This document shows positions 25,351 to 33,735 of a DNA stretch of 64,000 nt, piece after piece. Numbering within the stretch: the first letter of the stretch is position 1; each line of letters begins with the position of its first letter. The position numbers and the translations under genes are program-made. The notes under the pieces are model-generated. The model saw only the letters and a program-made list of their open reading frames with translations, did not search any database and was not told the origin of the DNA. Where the stretch lies: NCBI GenBank assembly GCA_017457015.1, contig JAFTIG010000060.1:1-64000 (forward strand), read 5' to 3'. This DNA is from Clostridia bacterium. Its GTDB lineage: Bacteria > Bacillota_A > Clostridia > Christensenellales > Borkfalkiaceae.

Positions 25351-26430
25351 ATGAAACTTTTAGACGAGATGCTTTTAGTAAAAAAAGTTGAAGCTGCGGC
25401 GCTCTGCGATATAGAAAATCAAAACGTTTACGGCTCTTCTTATATAGTAAAGCAGAACGGAAAAACGTTATTTAAAAGACATTTTGGCGTTACGGGTGAA
25501 AATAAAAAGGCAGTGGACGATAAAACTTTATATAGGTTATGTTCTATGACGAAACCCGTAACGGCGTTTGCTACCCTTCTTTTAGTCGATAGAAACCAAA
25601 TTACTTTAGACGATAAAATTAAAAAATATTTACCGCAATTTAAGGACGAAAGGGTTAAAATAGTGCATTTATTGTCGCACACTTCGGGAATTTGCGATTA
25701 TTCGGATTTGCCTCCTGAAACGGTAACCGAAAAGGCACTAAGCACCGTCAATGATACGGTTGAACTTTTTATGGATAAAGATTTACTGTTTGCGCCCCTT
25801 TCAACCGATAGATATAGCGGTACGGTTGCCTTTGATTTTTTGGTCGCTATCATAGAAAAGGTTACGGGAGAAGAGTACACCGAATTCTTAAAGCGTGAAG
25901 TGTTTATACCTTGCGGTATGAACGATTCGGGATTTATACCCACTAAAGAGCAATGGTCGCGTTTTATAGACGTTAACGGAAAGGTGGACGGCAAATGCGT
26001 AAAAATCAATATGAAAGAAAATTGCGTTTTTGAAAAATTTCCTTGCACGCATACACTTGGCGGGGCAGGACTGTTTTCTTCGCTTGACGATTATTCTAAA
26101 TTTGCGGAAATGCTGTTAAACGGCGGAGTAACGGCTGATGGGAAAAGACTTTTGAAAAAAGAAGTTTTAGACCTTATGTCGACGCCCGTTATTGATATAG
26201 AAAACGACTGGGTGTCTTGGGGACTTGGAGTTAGGGTAGTAACTGATAAAGATTATCCATACTTGCCTACGGGTATATACGGTTGGAGCGGTGCTTACGG
26301 CTCGCATTTTTGGGTAGATCCTGAAAATAAAATAACCGCCGTATTTATGAAAAACGCGGGATACGACGGCGGTGCAGGCAATAAATCTTCTTTAAGGTTT
26401 GAACAAGCGGTTAAAGATTCTTTAATTTAA
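25351..26430 (+). CDS. Beta-lactamase-family serine hydrolase
   Basis: A 359-residue protein of the class C beta-lactamase/esterase EstB clan. The nucleophile motif is SMTK (S65, K68), within YRLCSMTKPVTAFATLLL. LLSHTSG follows at about 107-113. The second-motif Tyr is Y155 in DRYSGT, where YxN would be usual, so Asn is replaced by Gly. The third motif is probably in the GWSGAYGSHF region. There is no signal peptide, so a cytoplasmic esterase or peptidase is more likely than an antibiotic-resistance enzyme. Confidence 0.88.
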   Translation: MKLLDEMLLVKKVEAAALCDIENQNVYGSSYIVKQNGKTLFKRHFGVTGENKKAVDDKTLYRLCSMTKPVTAFATLLLVDRNQITLDDKIKKYLPQFKDERVKIVHLLSHTSGICDYSDLPPETVTEKALSTVNDTVELFMDKDLLFAPLSTDRYSGTVAFDFLVAIIEKVTGEEYTEFLKREVFIPCGMNDSGFIPTKEQWSRFIDVNGKVDGKCVKINMKENCVFEKFPCTHTLGGAGLFSSLDDYSKFAEMLLNGGVTADGKRLLKKEVLDLMSTPVIDIENDWVSWGLGVRVVTDKDYPYLPTGIYGWSGAYGSHFWVDPENKITAVFMKNAGYDGGAGNKSSLRFEQAVKDSLI

Positions 26431-26441
26431 TATTACATAAA

Positions 26442-26475
26442 AACGCCGAGCAAAGTTGCTCGGCGTTAAATTTTA
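26442..26475. terminator. Bidirectional terminator
   Basis: A 12-bp perfect stem AACGCCGAGCAA/TTGCTCGGCGTT between converging genes, flanked by A-rich and T-rich tracts. Confidence 0.85.
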
Positions 26476-26484
26476 ATTTGTATT

Positions 26485-27639
26485 TTATTGCGCTTTATAT
26501 ACGACCTTTCCGTCGCGGATTGTCATATAAACGGTAAAATCTTTGTTAAGTACTGCAAAGTCTGCAATTTTTCCAACCTTTATAGAGCCTATTGTGTCGA
26601 ACACTCCAAGGTTTTTTGCAGGGTTTGCCGTAGCGTAATCAACGGCGTCTGTAAAGGAAACTCCGCAGGCGTTAACTACGTTTTTAACAGCGTCGTTCAT
26701 CTTTAAGATACTGCCTGCAAGCGCGCCGTTTTCTAACCTTGCTTCACCGTTTTTAACGATAACTTTTTGACCGCCGAGTTCGCTTATTCCGTCGTCAAGA
26801 TGTTTTGCGCGCATAGAGTCGGTAATTAGCGTAATTTTATCGTGCGGTTTGTTCTTTATAAGAAGTTTAATTGCAGGTGCGCTTAAATGAATAAGATCGC
26901 AAATCATTTCACAGCTGAGTTCGTCAAACGTCATAGCGCTACCTACCGTGCCTATCTCTCTGTGGTGGACGCCCTTTTGTGCGTTATAAGTATGAGTAAC
27001 GTTTTTAAGACCGCTCTTTATTGCCTTTTCAATATCGCAATAACCTGCGTCGGTATGACCTGCGCTTGCGACTATTCCGTTTTTATCAAGGTGGGCGATA
27101 AGTTCGTCCGCGCCCGTTTCTTCCGGGGCAAGGCTAACGACCTTTATGGCGTTACCGCTTGCCGAGTTGTATTCGTTGAATAGGTCTACGTCGGGGCTAA
27201 CGACGTATTCTTTGGGCTGTGCGCCGATATGCTTTAAGGATATGAACGGACCTTCTAAATGTATGCCCAAAACTCTCGCGCCCGTATCGGGGGAGAGTGA
27301 TTTATAATCTTTAACGGCAGACATTGCCTTTAATATATTTTCCTTGCTTTGCGTCATTGTAGTTGCAAGAAATGAAGTAGTGCCTTCACTCGCAAGAGCA
27401 AGAGCAATATTTTCAAGGTCTTTGGCCGTGCCGTCCATAGCGTCAGAGCCTGCCGCGCCGTGTACGTGCTGGTCGATAAAACCGGGAACGATAACCGCAC
27501 CGTCGGGCACGTTTATAGGCTCGCTTATTTTAGTCGCATCGTCGCCGATATATGCTATTTTGTCGTTATCTATTGCAAGGTTAGTTTTGATAACGCCCTT
27601 GCCTTCAACGTAAATATCCGTATTTATAAAGCCTTTCAT
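26485..27639 (-). CDS. nagA: N-acetylglucosamine-6-phosphate deacetylase
   Basis: A 384-residue NagA of the amidohydrolase superfamily. Metal/active-site segments are PGFIDQHVHGAAGSD (H58, H60), GIHLEGPF, SAGHTDAGY, NVTHTYNAQ and the catalytic Asp in LITDSMRA. It converts GlcNAc-6-P to GlcN-6-P and acetate for amino sugar use or wall recycling. AAGGAG precedes the ATG. No nagB or GlcNAc transporter lies nearby in the window. It follows the DUF421/DUF4363 genes on the same strand with a gap of 94 bases. Confidence 0.95.
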   Translation of the reverse strand: MKGFINTDIYVEGKGVIKTNLAIDNDKIAYIGDDATKISEPINVPDGAVIVPGFIDQHVHGAAGSDAMDGTAKDLENIALALASEGTTSFLATTMTQSKENILKAMSAVKDYKSLSPDTGARVLGIHLEGPFISLKHIGAQPKEYVVSPDVDLFNEYNSASGNAIKVVSLAPEETGADELIAHLDKNGIVASAGHTDAGYCDIEKAIKSGLKNVTHTYNAQKGVHHREIGTVGSAMTFDELSCEMICDLIHLSAPAIKLLIKNKPHDKITLITDSMRAKHLDDGISELGGQKVIVKNGEARLENGALAGSILKMNDAVKNVVNACGVSFTDAVDYATANPAKNLGVFDTIGSIKVGKIADFAVLNKDFTVYMTIRDGKVVYKAQ

Positions 27640-27733
27640 AGGTAAACTCCTTTTTTATTATTATATAATAAAATGCGTTCGGAGCATTTATAAAATATTG
27701 CGCTTTATTTGCACAAAAGGCTATAAATTAACG

Positions 27734-28111
27734 TCAAAGAATATTTTCAAGGCTCAAAGTAAAGGTCTTTGGTATTTGTTCTGACAGTTCTTTTAATACT
27801 TCTATTTTAGAAATGGCGTCTTTCCACTCTTTATCCCTAACGAGCGTTGCCGACTCTGATAGCCATAAATCCACTTCTTTAATATCGTTGTGTGGAATAA
27901 AGATATGCAAAACTTTTTTCTTTTCAATCCAGTTGTTTTGCACGGCGTAAACGTCGTCTTGAGTAGCCGTTTCTTGGTCGACTTTTTCGTATAGAATTTC
28001 TAAAACCTCGTGGAACTCGTCAAACTGTCTTTTAACGAAATCTGCTTCGTAAAGGGCAGCGGCAAGTAAAATCACGGCAACGCAAATCATTGAAATAATC
28101 GTTCTTACCAT
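27734..28111 (-). CDS. DUF4363 family membrane-anchored protein
   Basis: A 125-residue protein with an N-terminal membrane helix (about 3-20) and an amphipathic helical body ending in LEVLKEL-like heptads. DUF4363 proteins commonly accompany DUF421 (YetF/YcaP) genes in clostridia, and that pairing is seen here: the ATG overlaps the DUF421 stop by seven bases. Function unknown; it probably binds its neighbour outside the membrane. Confidence 0.85.
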   Translation of the reverse strand: MVRTIISMICVAVILLAAALYEADFVKRQFDEFHEVLEILYEKVDQETATQDDVYAVQNNWIEKKKVLHIFIPHNDIKEVDLWLSESATLVRDKEWKDAISKIEVLKELSEQIPKTFTLSLENIL

Positions 28112-28791
28112 GATACACCTTCTTTTAACTGGAATTTATCAATAGAATATTTTTTCTTTTTTTCCTTCATATAAACTTTACCTTTTCCGTCAATTGTTAA
28201 GATTTCGGTATTTTTTAAGTTGGCGTTTTTAGATTTAATATAATCTATTATGCTGTCGTCTGTTTCTTTTATTATTTGAGAGTTCTTTTTGTCAATTTTG
28301 CCGTCGTTTACTATTAATAAGGGTAGAGATCTATCCTTATCCGTTTTATCGGGATTGATAAAAGCCGACAGTTTGCCGTTCGATTCGTAAATTGCGTAAG
28401 ATAGGTCGTCAAAAGAAAAATAACCTAAAGAGCGCATACTCTCAATTAAATCGTCAACGCCTAAATTATTTTTTTTAAGTTCAATCAAATCCACGCCGTT
28501 TTTATTTATTACTATGGACGGTTTACCCGATATAACGCGTTTTAATAGCGTTCCGCTCTGTTCTAAAAGCGAAAGTATTTGATGCAATAAAAACAAACAT
28601 ATAATAGATACTATGCCGTATACGAGCGGTATAGAAACGTCTGCCATAGGCACGCACGCAAGGTCTGCTATAATAAGCGTTATGATAAACTCAAACGGTT
28701 GCATTTCGCCTATCTGGCGTTTACCCATAAGTCGCATTAGAACGATTAGAGTTATTAAGATAATAAGTGTTCTGAAAAATATTACTGCCAT
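28105..28791 (-). CDS. DUF421 (YetF/YcaP family) membrane protein
   Basis: A 228-residue protein with three membrane segments in the first 80 residues, including the family motif RLMGKRQIGEMQPFEF (about 20-35), followed by the cytosolic YetF domain with LIELKKNNLGVDDLIESMR and YAIYESNGKLSAF. Related proteins in Bacillus act in spore germination or stress, but general function is unclear. The ribosome site is weak. The promoter region lies back to back with that of the folT riboswitch. Confidence 0.9.
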   Translation of the reverse strand: MAVIFFRTLIILITLIVLMRLMGKRQIGEMQPFEFIITLIIADLACVPMADVSIPLVYGIVSIICLFLLHQILSLLEQSGTLLKRVISGKPSIVINKNGVDLIELKKNNLGVDDLIESMRSLGYFSFDDLSYAIYESNGKLSAFINPDKTDKDRSLPLLIVNDGKIDKKNSQIIKETDDSIIDYIKSKNANLKNTEILTIDGKGKVYMKEKKKKYSIDKFQLKEGVSW

Positions 28792-28834
28792 ATCCGTATT
28801 ATTTGAAAAACGTTAAAAATTATACTCAAAAATC

Positions 28835-28864
28835 TTGACAACGGGCAGGGCTATTTGATAATAT
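28835..28864 (+). promoter_or_regulatory. Promoter of the THF riboswitch-folT transcript
   Basis: TTGACA (28835-28840), 18-bp spacer and TAATAT (28859-28864). The expected start is at the first base of the riboswitch P1 stem. Confidence 0.8.
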
Positions 28865-28870
28865 ATGGAT

Positions 28871-28961
28871 ATAGAGTAGTAAAGACGCGTCAAGTGTTGC
28901 AAAATGGGATGTCGTTTGCAAACGAAAGGGTTATCCTGCGGTGTCTTTACGCGTCCGCTAT
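28871..28961 (+). ncRNA. Tetrahydrofolate (THF) riboswitch
   Basis: The element matches the THF-I riboswitch consensus: GAGTAG at the 5' side, GCGTCAAGTG, AATGGGATGTCGT, a P3 stem (TTGCAAA/TTTGCAA), a small hairpin AGGGTTATCCT, GCGGTG, then GCGTCCGC closing P1 (ATAG/CTAT). P2 is GTAAAGAC/GTCTTTAC. It lies directly upstream of a FolT-type gene, the classic target, so it senses reduced folates and lowers folate uptake when they are plentiful. Confidence 0.95.
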
Positions 28962-29000
28962 TATTTTTGCGTTAACTTTTTAGCGCGTCAATATTATCGG

Positions 29001-29032
29001 TCTCTCTAAAAATTTTTTTGGGAGATTTTTTT
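29001..29032 (+). promoter_or_regulatory. Expression platform of the THF riboswitch: hairpin masking the folT ribosome site
   Basis: TCTCTC (29001-29006) pairs with GGGAGA (29020-29025), followed by seven T and the ATG at 29033. The Shine-Dalgarno GGGAG is the 3' arm of the stem, so the same hairpin could stop transcription or block translation. Confidence 0.8.
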
Positions 29033-29635
29033 ATGTCAAATTTTAAAAAAGTATTATCTTCAGACCTTCTAAAAGACAGTTCCACTACTCAAAAAATAGC
29101 GTATATTGCGCTTATGACGGCGCTATGTGTGGTTTGCAATATGTTTTTTGAATTCAAATTTGCAGATACGCAATTTTCTTTAACCATATTCTTTTCCGCT
29201 TTAACGGGTATGATAATAGGTCCTGTTTATGGTTTTGTCGCTTGTTTTTTGGGTGATTTAGTAGGGTTTTTATATAATTCCGGTGGCTTTATGTATATGC
29301 CTTGGATAGGGTTAAGTATGGGTCTTACGGCGTTTATAGCAGGACTTATAATGAATTTTTTAAGCGTAAAAAACAAGTTTGCCGTCTATTTGAAAATTGC
29401 GGTGGTGTGCATATCGACCTTTTTATTCTGCACGGTAGCAATAAATACTACGTCGTTTTGGATTATGTATAACACGCGCAAAGTGCCATATACAGCCTAT
29501 TTAGTCACTAGACTGTTCGTTCAAGGTCAAATTTGGAACAGTTTATTCAACTACGCTTTATTGTTCGTTTTTTACCCGGTCATCTTGCGTGTAAAAAATT
29601 CTATTATGGCAAGTAAGGGCAATAGAGAAAATTAA
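29033..29635 (+). CDS. folT: FolT, substrate-binding (S) component of an ECF folate transporter
   Basis: A 200-residue protein with about six membrane segments and the ECF S-component opening TQKIAYIALMTALCVVCNMF. FADTQFSLTIFFSALTGMIIGPVYGF and GFLYNSGGFMYMPWIG fit the FolT subfamily, and an upstream THF riboswitch confirms folate. It needs the shared EcfAA'T energising module, which is not in this window. An in-frame TTG at 29018 lies inside the regulatory hairpin; ATG 29033 has GGGAG at correct spacing. Confidence 0.93.
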   Translation: MSNFKKVLSSDLLKDSSTTQKIAYIALMTALCVVCNMFFEFKFADTQFSLTIFFSALTGMIIGPVYGFVACFLGDLVGFLYNSGGFMYMPWIGLSMGLTAFIAGLIMNFLSVKNKFAVYLKIAVVCISTFLFCTVAINTTSFWIMYNTRKVPYTAYLVTRLFVQGQIWNSLFNYALLFVFYPVILRVKNSIMASKGNREN

Positions 29636-29741
29636 AAAATACAATTTTACAAAATTTTAATAAAAATTTTACCCTTTAAATATTACTTTAAGGTATAATG
29701 TTTATAATAGTATTATTAACGTACTCAAAAGAAGGTGTATT

Positions 29742-30302
29742 ATGAAAGGGCAAGAGAAAATCGATTATCATAATTACGATCAAATTAACCTCACCGTAAA
29801 AAGACAAAACGCGGACGAGGTTATTTTGTCTTACGGCGCTTTTTTGTGGGAGAAAATTGAAGAAAAAGAAGATAAGCGTTATCACGATATTTTGCACTTG
29901 TCTTTTACTAGACCGCATAAAATTCCAAATAAGGACAGATTGCAACTTTTACAAGTTCATTACGAAACGGCGGTAAACGAGCGCGCCCTTTTGGACGGCA
30001 AAAAACACCGTGCCTCGCAAGCGCTGTTGAGTACGGGACTCGTTCTCTTATTAAGCGTTATGCTCGGGGTGGTGGCGTTATCGTTTTATCTCGTTAGTTT
30101 ATACGCCGTGCTCGGCGGAGTGGCGTTTACGGTAATCCAAGCATCGCTATGCGTCTTGGTTTTTGTAAAGGTAAGAAAAATAAGAAAAAAAGAAAATCAA
30201 AAGTTTGAAGATAAAAAAGCCGAAATAGAAAAGAGTATAGACTTTATCCTTTCTGAAGCAATGGCGATAACGGGGGTAAACAATGAAAAACAAACAAAAT
30301 AA
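29742..30302 (+). CDS. Two-TM protein of unknown function, upstream of cardiolipin synthase
   Basis: A 186-residue protein with a charged N-terminal domain (about 90 residues), two membrane segments (about 92-115 and 119-142) and a Lys/Glu-rich C-terminal helix. No family recognised. GAAGGTG precedes the ATG. Its last 20 bases overlap the start of the cls gene, so the two are translationally coupled and probably functionally linked. A TATAAT at 29694-29699 could be the -10. Confidence 0.65.
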   Translation: MKGQEKIDYHNYDQINLTVKRQNADEVILSYGAFLWEKIEEKEDKRYHDILHLSFTRPHKIPNKDRLQLLQVHYETAVNERALLDGKKHRASQALLSTGLVLLLSVMLGVVALSFYLVSLYAVLGGVAFTVIQASLCVLVFVKVRKIRKKENQKFEDKKAEIEKSIDFILSEAMAITGVNNEKQTK

Positions 30303-31869
30303 AGAAAGGGTTTCTACGGTCGGCAGAACTACAGCGCCTTACTCGCAAGCGGTAAAAATTAAAACGGAAACGGGTGGGCTCGGTGCGCTTAAATCGCTTA
30401 TCGTGATTGCAATGCTTGCCGTGCAACTAGCCATATTAATATATTTAAGTATAACGTTTGCACTCGTCTTTAAGTGGGCGTTAATCATATCATTTGCGTT
30501 CAGTTTAGTGACTTGTATTTATATACTTTCCGCGGATAAAAACAGTTTGTCTAAAGCGGTGTGGATAATTTTCGTGTTGATATTTTTCACGTTTGGATAT
30601 ATCATTTATATTATTTCGGACGAGCGAATATTTTTCCGCAAGCATAAACGTAGATATAAAGCAATTTACGGTGACGCAGATAAATATATAACCGAAAACC
30701 AGTTTAAGCCTAATAGCATAGAAACCGAGCGCGACTGTAATTATTTATATTCCGCTGGGAAATTTACGGCGTATAACGATACCAAGTCGGAATATTTTTC
30801 TTCGGGCACGTTACTTTTTGACGACGTACTAGAGAGAATTAAAAGCGCAAAGAAATTTATTTTTATGGAATACTTTATCGTTTCAGACGGACGGTTGCTT
30901 GATAGGTTTTACGACCTGTTAAGCCAAGCAACGGCGCGTGGCGTTGACGTAAGGCTAATTTACGACGATATGGGTAGCCATAAAACTCTATCGGTGAAAA
31001 ATAAATCAAAGTTCAAAAAAGCAGGGATTAAGATAAGCCCGTTTAACCGTTTCGTACCCGTGTTCTCGGTCGCGCTAAACTATAGAGATCATAGAAAAAT
31101 GGTAATAGTTGACGGTGAAACGGCGTACTCTGGCGGAAGCAACCTTGCCGACGAATATATAAACGAAAAGCGTATGCACGGATACTGGAAAGATACGGGA
31201 ATACGTCTTGACGGACCTGCAGTAGACGGGTTTACGCTCATGTTTTTAAGACAGTGGGAGTTTATAAATAAAAAAAGAGAAGATTATTCAAAGTATCTAA
31301 ATCTTGCTAAAAGGTATCAAGTTACGAGTGCGGTAGTGCCTTATGCGGACGGGCTAGATTACGCTTTGCCTATCGGGAAAACCGTTTACGAGAATATGAT
31401 AGCCGCCGCGCAGGAAAGAATTTATATCATGACGCCGTATTTTATCGTGGACGATACTTTGACTAACTTACTTATAAATAAGGCGTTGTCGGGCGTAGAC
31501 GTTAAAATTATACTTCCCGAAATTCCCGACAAGGCGTTCGTGTATGGGGTAACGCGAAACAACGCGGAAAAACTCACCGATTACGGGGTAAAGGTGTACT
31601 TAATGAAAAATTCTTTCGTGCACAGCAAACTCTTGCTTACCGAAAACAGCGTGGTCGTCGGCTCAATCAATATGGATTTAAGGAGTTTTTACCAACAGTT
31701 CGAGTGCGCCGTCTATACCGACGATATAGGCGTTAAAGAAGGCGTTTTAAAAGATTTTAATCAAACTTTTTCTGATAGCCTTTTACTTACCGAAAAGAAT
31801 AAACTCCGAAAGAACGTTATTTACCGTGCGTTTGCAGGTATTATGCAAGTTTTTGCGCCGTTTATGTAA
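30283..31869 (+). CDS. cls: Cardiolipin synthase (phospholipase D family)
   Basis: A 528-residue protein with two N-terminal membrane segments (about 40-80 and 87-110) and two PLD domains. The first HKD motif is H270-x-K272-x4-D277 followed by YSGGSNLADEY. The second is H447-x-K449 followed by four residues and E454, so Asp is replaced by Glu, with VVGSINMDLRSF downstream. It joins two phosphatidylglycerols into cardiolipin at the membrane. The N-terminus is about 30 residues longer than in common Cls. It overlaps the preceding gene. Confidence 0.92.
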   Translation: MKNKQNKERVSTVGRTTAPYSQAVKIKTETGGLGALKSLIVIAMLAVQLAILIYLSITFALVFKWALIISFAFSLVTCIYILSADKNSLSKAVWIIFVLIFFTFGYIIYIISDERIFFRKHKRRYKAIYGDADKYITENQFKPNSIETERDCNYLYSAGKFTAYNDTKSEYFSSGTLLFDDVLERIKSAKKFIFMEYFIVSDGRLLDRFYDLLSQATARGVDVRLIYDDMGSHKTLSVKNKSKFKKAGIKISPFNRFVPVFSVALNYRDHRKMVIVDGETAYSGGSNLADEYINEKRMHGYWKDTGIRLDGPAVDGFTLMFLRQWEFINKKREDYSKYLNLAKRYQVTSAVVPYADGLDYALPIGKTVYENMIAAAQERIYIMTPYFIVDDTLTNLLINKALSGVDVKIILPEIPDKAFVYGVTRNNAEKLTDYGVKVYLMKNSFVHSKLLLTENSVVVGSINMDLRSFYQQFECAVYTDDIGVKEGVLKDFNQTFSDSLLLTEKNKLRKNVIYRAFAGIMQVFAPFM

Positions 31870-31875
31870 AATCGT

Positions 31876-31904
31876 TTGATAAATTATTCACATTGATATA
31901 TAAT
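31876..31904 (+). promoter_or_regulatory. Promoter of the VTT-family gene
   Basis: TTGATA (31876-31881), 17-bp spacer and TATAAT (31899-31904). The in-frame TTG at 31893 lies inside this promoter and cannot be the start codon. Confidence 0.85.
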
Positions 31905-31922
31905 TTAAGCGTGGAGAAAAAT

Positions 31923-32660
31923 ATGAAAAAAGAAAATAAAGAAATTCTTATAAGACTTTTAGTCTCCGCGCTAATTATCGGCGTGTTAGCACTTGGCGTG
32001 TATCTCGTATTTTATTTTCTCGGTTGGACCAAACTTACCAAAGAAGAGTTGCAGACCTTTATAGCAGGTACGGGCGCGGTTGCGCCTATCGTGTTCATTG
32101 CGGTAACGTTTGCGCAGGTAACGCTAGTGCCTATACCAGGTGCGGTAACCATACTTGCAGGCAGTTTTTTGTTTGGGTTTTGGAAATCGTTTTTGTATTC
32201 GTATATAGGTATGATGATAGGTTCTATCGTGTCTTTTGCGCTCGGTCGTGCAATCGGAAGACCTTACGTCAACTGGGTTGCAGGTGGGGAAGAAAAGGCG
32301 GACGAGTGGATTAAAAAATTAAAAGGTAGAGAAAACGTATTTTTGTTTTTTGCCTTTTTCTTACCGTTATTCCCCGACGATATTCTATGTGCGGTAGCAG
32401 GGGCGTTGCCCGTTAAATGGTTTACTTTTATCGTAATGCAAATAATAACCCGTGCAACTTCTATATTAGCAACTATGCTTTTTATGTCGGGCGAGATAAT
32501 ACCGTTTTACGGCTGGGGACTTATAGTCTTGGGTGCGGTTGCGATAGTCTGCGTCACGGCGTTTATAATCTGTATAAAATACGCGGAACAACTGAACGCG
32601 TTTTTCAGTAACTTCGTAGACAAAATTTCAGGTAAAAGCAAAAATAAAGTAAAAGATTAA
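31923..32660 (+). CDS. TVP38/TMEM64 (VTT domain) membrane protein
   Basis: A 245-residue DedA-superfamily protein with about six membrane segments. VTT signatures include TLVPIPGAVTILAGSFLFG, YIGMMIGSIVSFALGRAIGR and FLPLFPDDILCAVAGALP. Eukaryotic VTT proteins (VMP1, TMEM41B) are lipid scramblases and bacterial DedA proteins translocate lipid carriers or phospholipids; a lipid-transfer role is therefore inferred. GGAG precedes ATG 31923. It has its own promoter but follows cardiolipin synthase by only 53 bases. Confidence 0.9.
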   Translation: MKKENKEILIRLLVSALIIGVLALGVYLVFYFLGWTKLTKEELQTFIAGTGAVAPIVFIAVTFAQVTLVPIPGAVTILAGSFLFGFWKSFLYSYIGMMIGSIVSFALGRAIGRPYVNWVAGGEEKADEWIKKLKGRENVFLFFAFFLPLFPDDILCAVAGALPVKWFTFIVMQIITRATSILATMLFMSGEIIPFYGWGLIVLGAVAIVCVTAFIICIKYAEQLNAFFSNFVDKISGKSKNKVKD

Positions 32661-32674
32661 CCGATTATAATATT

Positions 32675-32705
32675 AAAACTCCTTGCCATTGCAAGGAGTT
32701 TTTAT
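32675..32705. terminator. Bidirectional terminator
   Basis: A 12-bp perfect stem AAAACTCCTTGC/GCAAGGAGTTTT with a 4-base loop, followed by T on the plus strand, between converging genes. Confidence 0.88.
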
Positions 32706-32710
32706 TTTAC

Positions 32711-33679
32711 TTATTTTTTCAGTTTAATGCCGTTCAGTTTTTGCAGGTCGGAAACAAGCAAATTTAAAAATGCGTTTCTGTCCACGTCCGTTATAAATTC
32801 TACGTTGCCAACGTCGTCAAAATCAATAAAGGTCTTTCCAGGTGCGTCTTTTAGGTCAACGGTGACGGTGGTCTTTCTAAACGTGAACATCTTGGGATAA
32901 ACGAGCGCAAAGAGTGCAAGCGTATCGTTTGTAGCGACGCGCTTGTCGGGATACCCCGGTTCCCAGTATTTAGAATACATATCCATAAGCAACTTTCCCG
33001 CGTCGTTCATACCGCCGAGCATAGTCACAAATTTTTCGTCAAGGTGCGCCTTTCTTCTGCCGACGTCGGACGGCACCATAAGTAAGGGAATACCGCTATC
33101 TAAAACTATCTTGAACGCCTCTGGGTCTGAAGACAAGTTAAAAGAAATATGGTCGGGGTAGTCGGGATGACCGAACGGTGAACCGCCCATAAAAATTATT
33201 TTTGGGATTTTTTTAACCACGTCGGGGTATTTTTTTATCAAGAGCCCAAAGTTGGTCTGCGGACCTAACGCGATAGGTATAATATCCCCATCGCCGTCCA
33301 TAATAACGCGATAAAGCGCGTCGACTGCCGATTCTTTAAGCAAACACCTATCGCAAGTCTTTGGCGGAATATAACCGCCTAAACCTTCGGCTTGGTGAAT
33401 AAACTCGGCGTTGATACTCTCGCGTTCCATAGCCTTAACAGCACCGCGCGCAACGGGTACGTCGATATTAAATAAATCTAATAAGTGTAAAAGATTTCTC
33501 GTTGCCTTATCGATAGATATGTTGCCGACGACGGTCGTTAAAAGTTTAATGTCGATATACTCGTCGAAAAAAGCGTAAATAAGACACGCCGCATCGTCTA
33601 CGCCGGGATCGGTATCGATTACTACTTTGATTTTCTTATCGTCAGTTAAAAACTGCTTTTTGTCAAAAAATTTATCCAT
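32711..33679 (-). CDS. Nucleoside hydrolase
   Basis: A 322-residue IUNH-family ribohydrolase. The Ca-binding motif is VVIDTDPGVDDA (D22, D24, D28, D29), with LTTVVGN, PVARGA, IPIALGPQTNFG, KIIFMGGS and a catalytic region around NLSSDPEAF. It splits nucleosides into base and ribose for salvage. ATG 33679 is chosen: an upstream in-frame ATG (33742) would put the start into the divergent promoter and add a hydrophobic leader unusual for this cytoplasmic family. The ATG follows a -10 hexamer by six bases, without a Shine-Dalgarno. Divergent from an RpiR regulator and transporter. Confidence 0.92.
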   Translation of the reverse strand: MDKFFDKKQFLTDDKKIKVVIDTDPGVDDAACLIYAFFDEYIDIKLLTTVVGNISIDKATRNLLHLLDLFNIDVPVARGAVKAMERESINAEFIHQAEGLGGYIPPKTCDRCLLKESAVDALYRVIMDGDGDIIPIALGPQTNFGLLIKKYPDVVKKIPKIIFMGGSPFGHPDYPDHISFNLSSDPEAFKIVLDSGIPLLMVPSDVGRRKAHLDEKFVTMLGGMNDAGKLLMDMYSKYWEPGYPDKRVATNDTLALFALVYPKMFTFRKTTVTVDLKDAPGKTFIDFDDVGNVEFITDVDRNAFLNLLVSDLQKLNGIKLKK

Positions 33680-33685
33680 ATATTT

Positions 33686-33715
33686 ATTATATATGTTTTT
33701 AGAGAAAAAAAGCAA
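33686..33715 (-). promoter_or_regulatory. Promoter of the nucleoside hydrolase, positioned for a leaderless start
   Basis: Minus strand TTGCTT (33715-33710), 18-bp spacer, TATAAT (33691-33686), then six bases and the ATG at 33679. Confidence 0.7.
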
Positions 33716-33735
33716 CAAAATATACAAAATTTTTC

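Noticed and set aside
31893..31922. TTG start for the VTT protein
   Set aside because: The codon is inside the promoter spacer.
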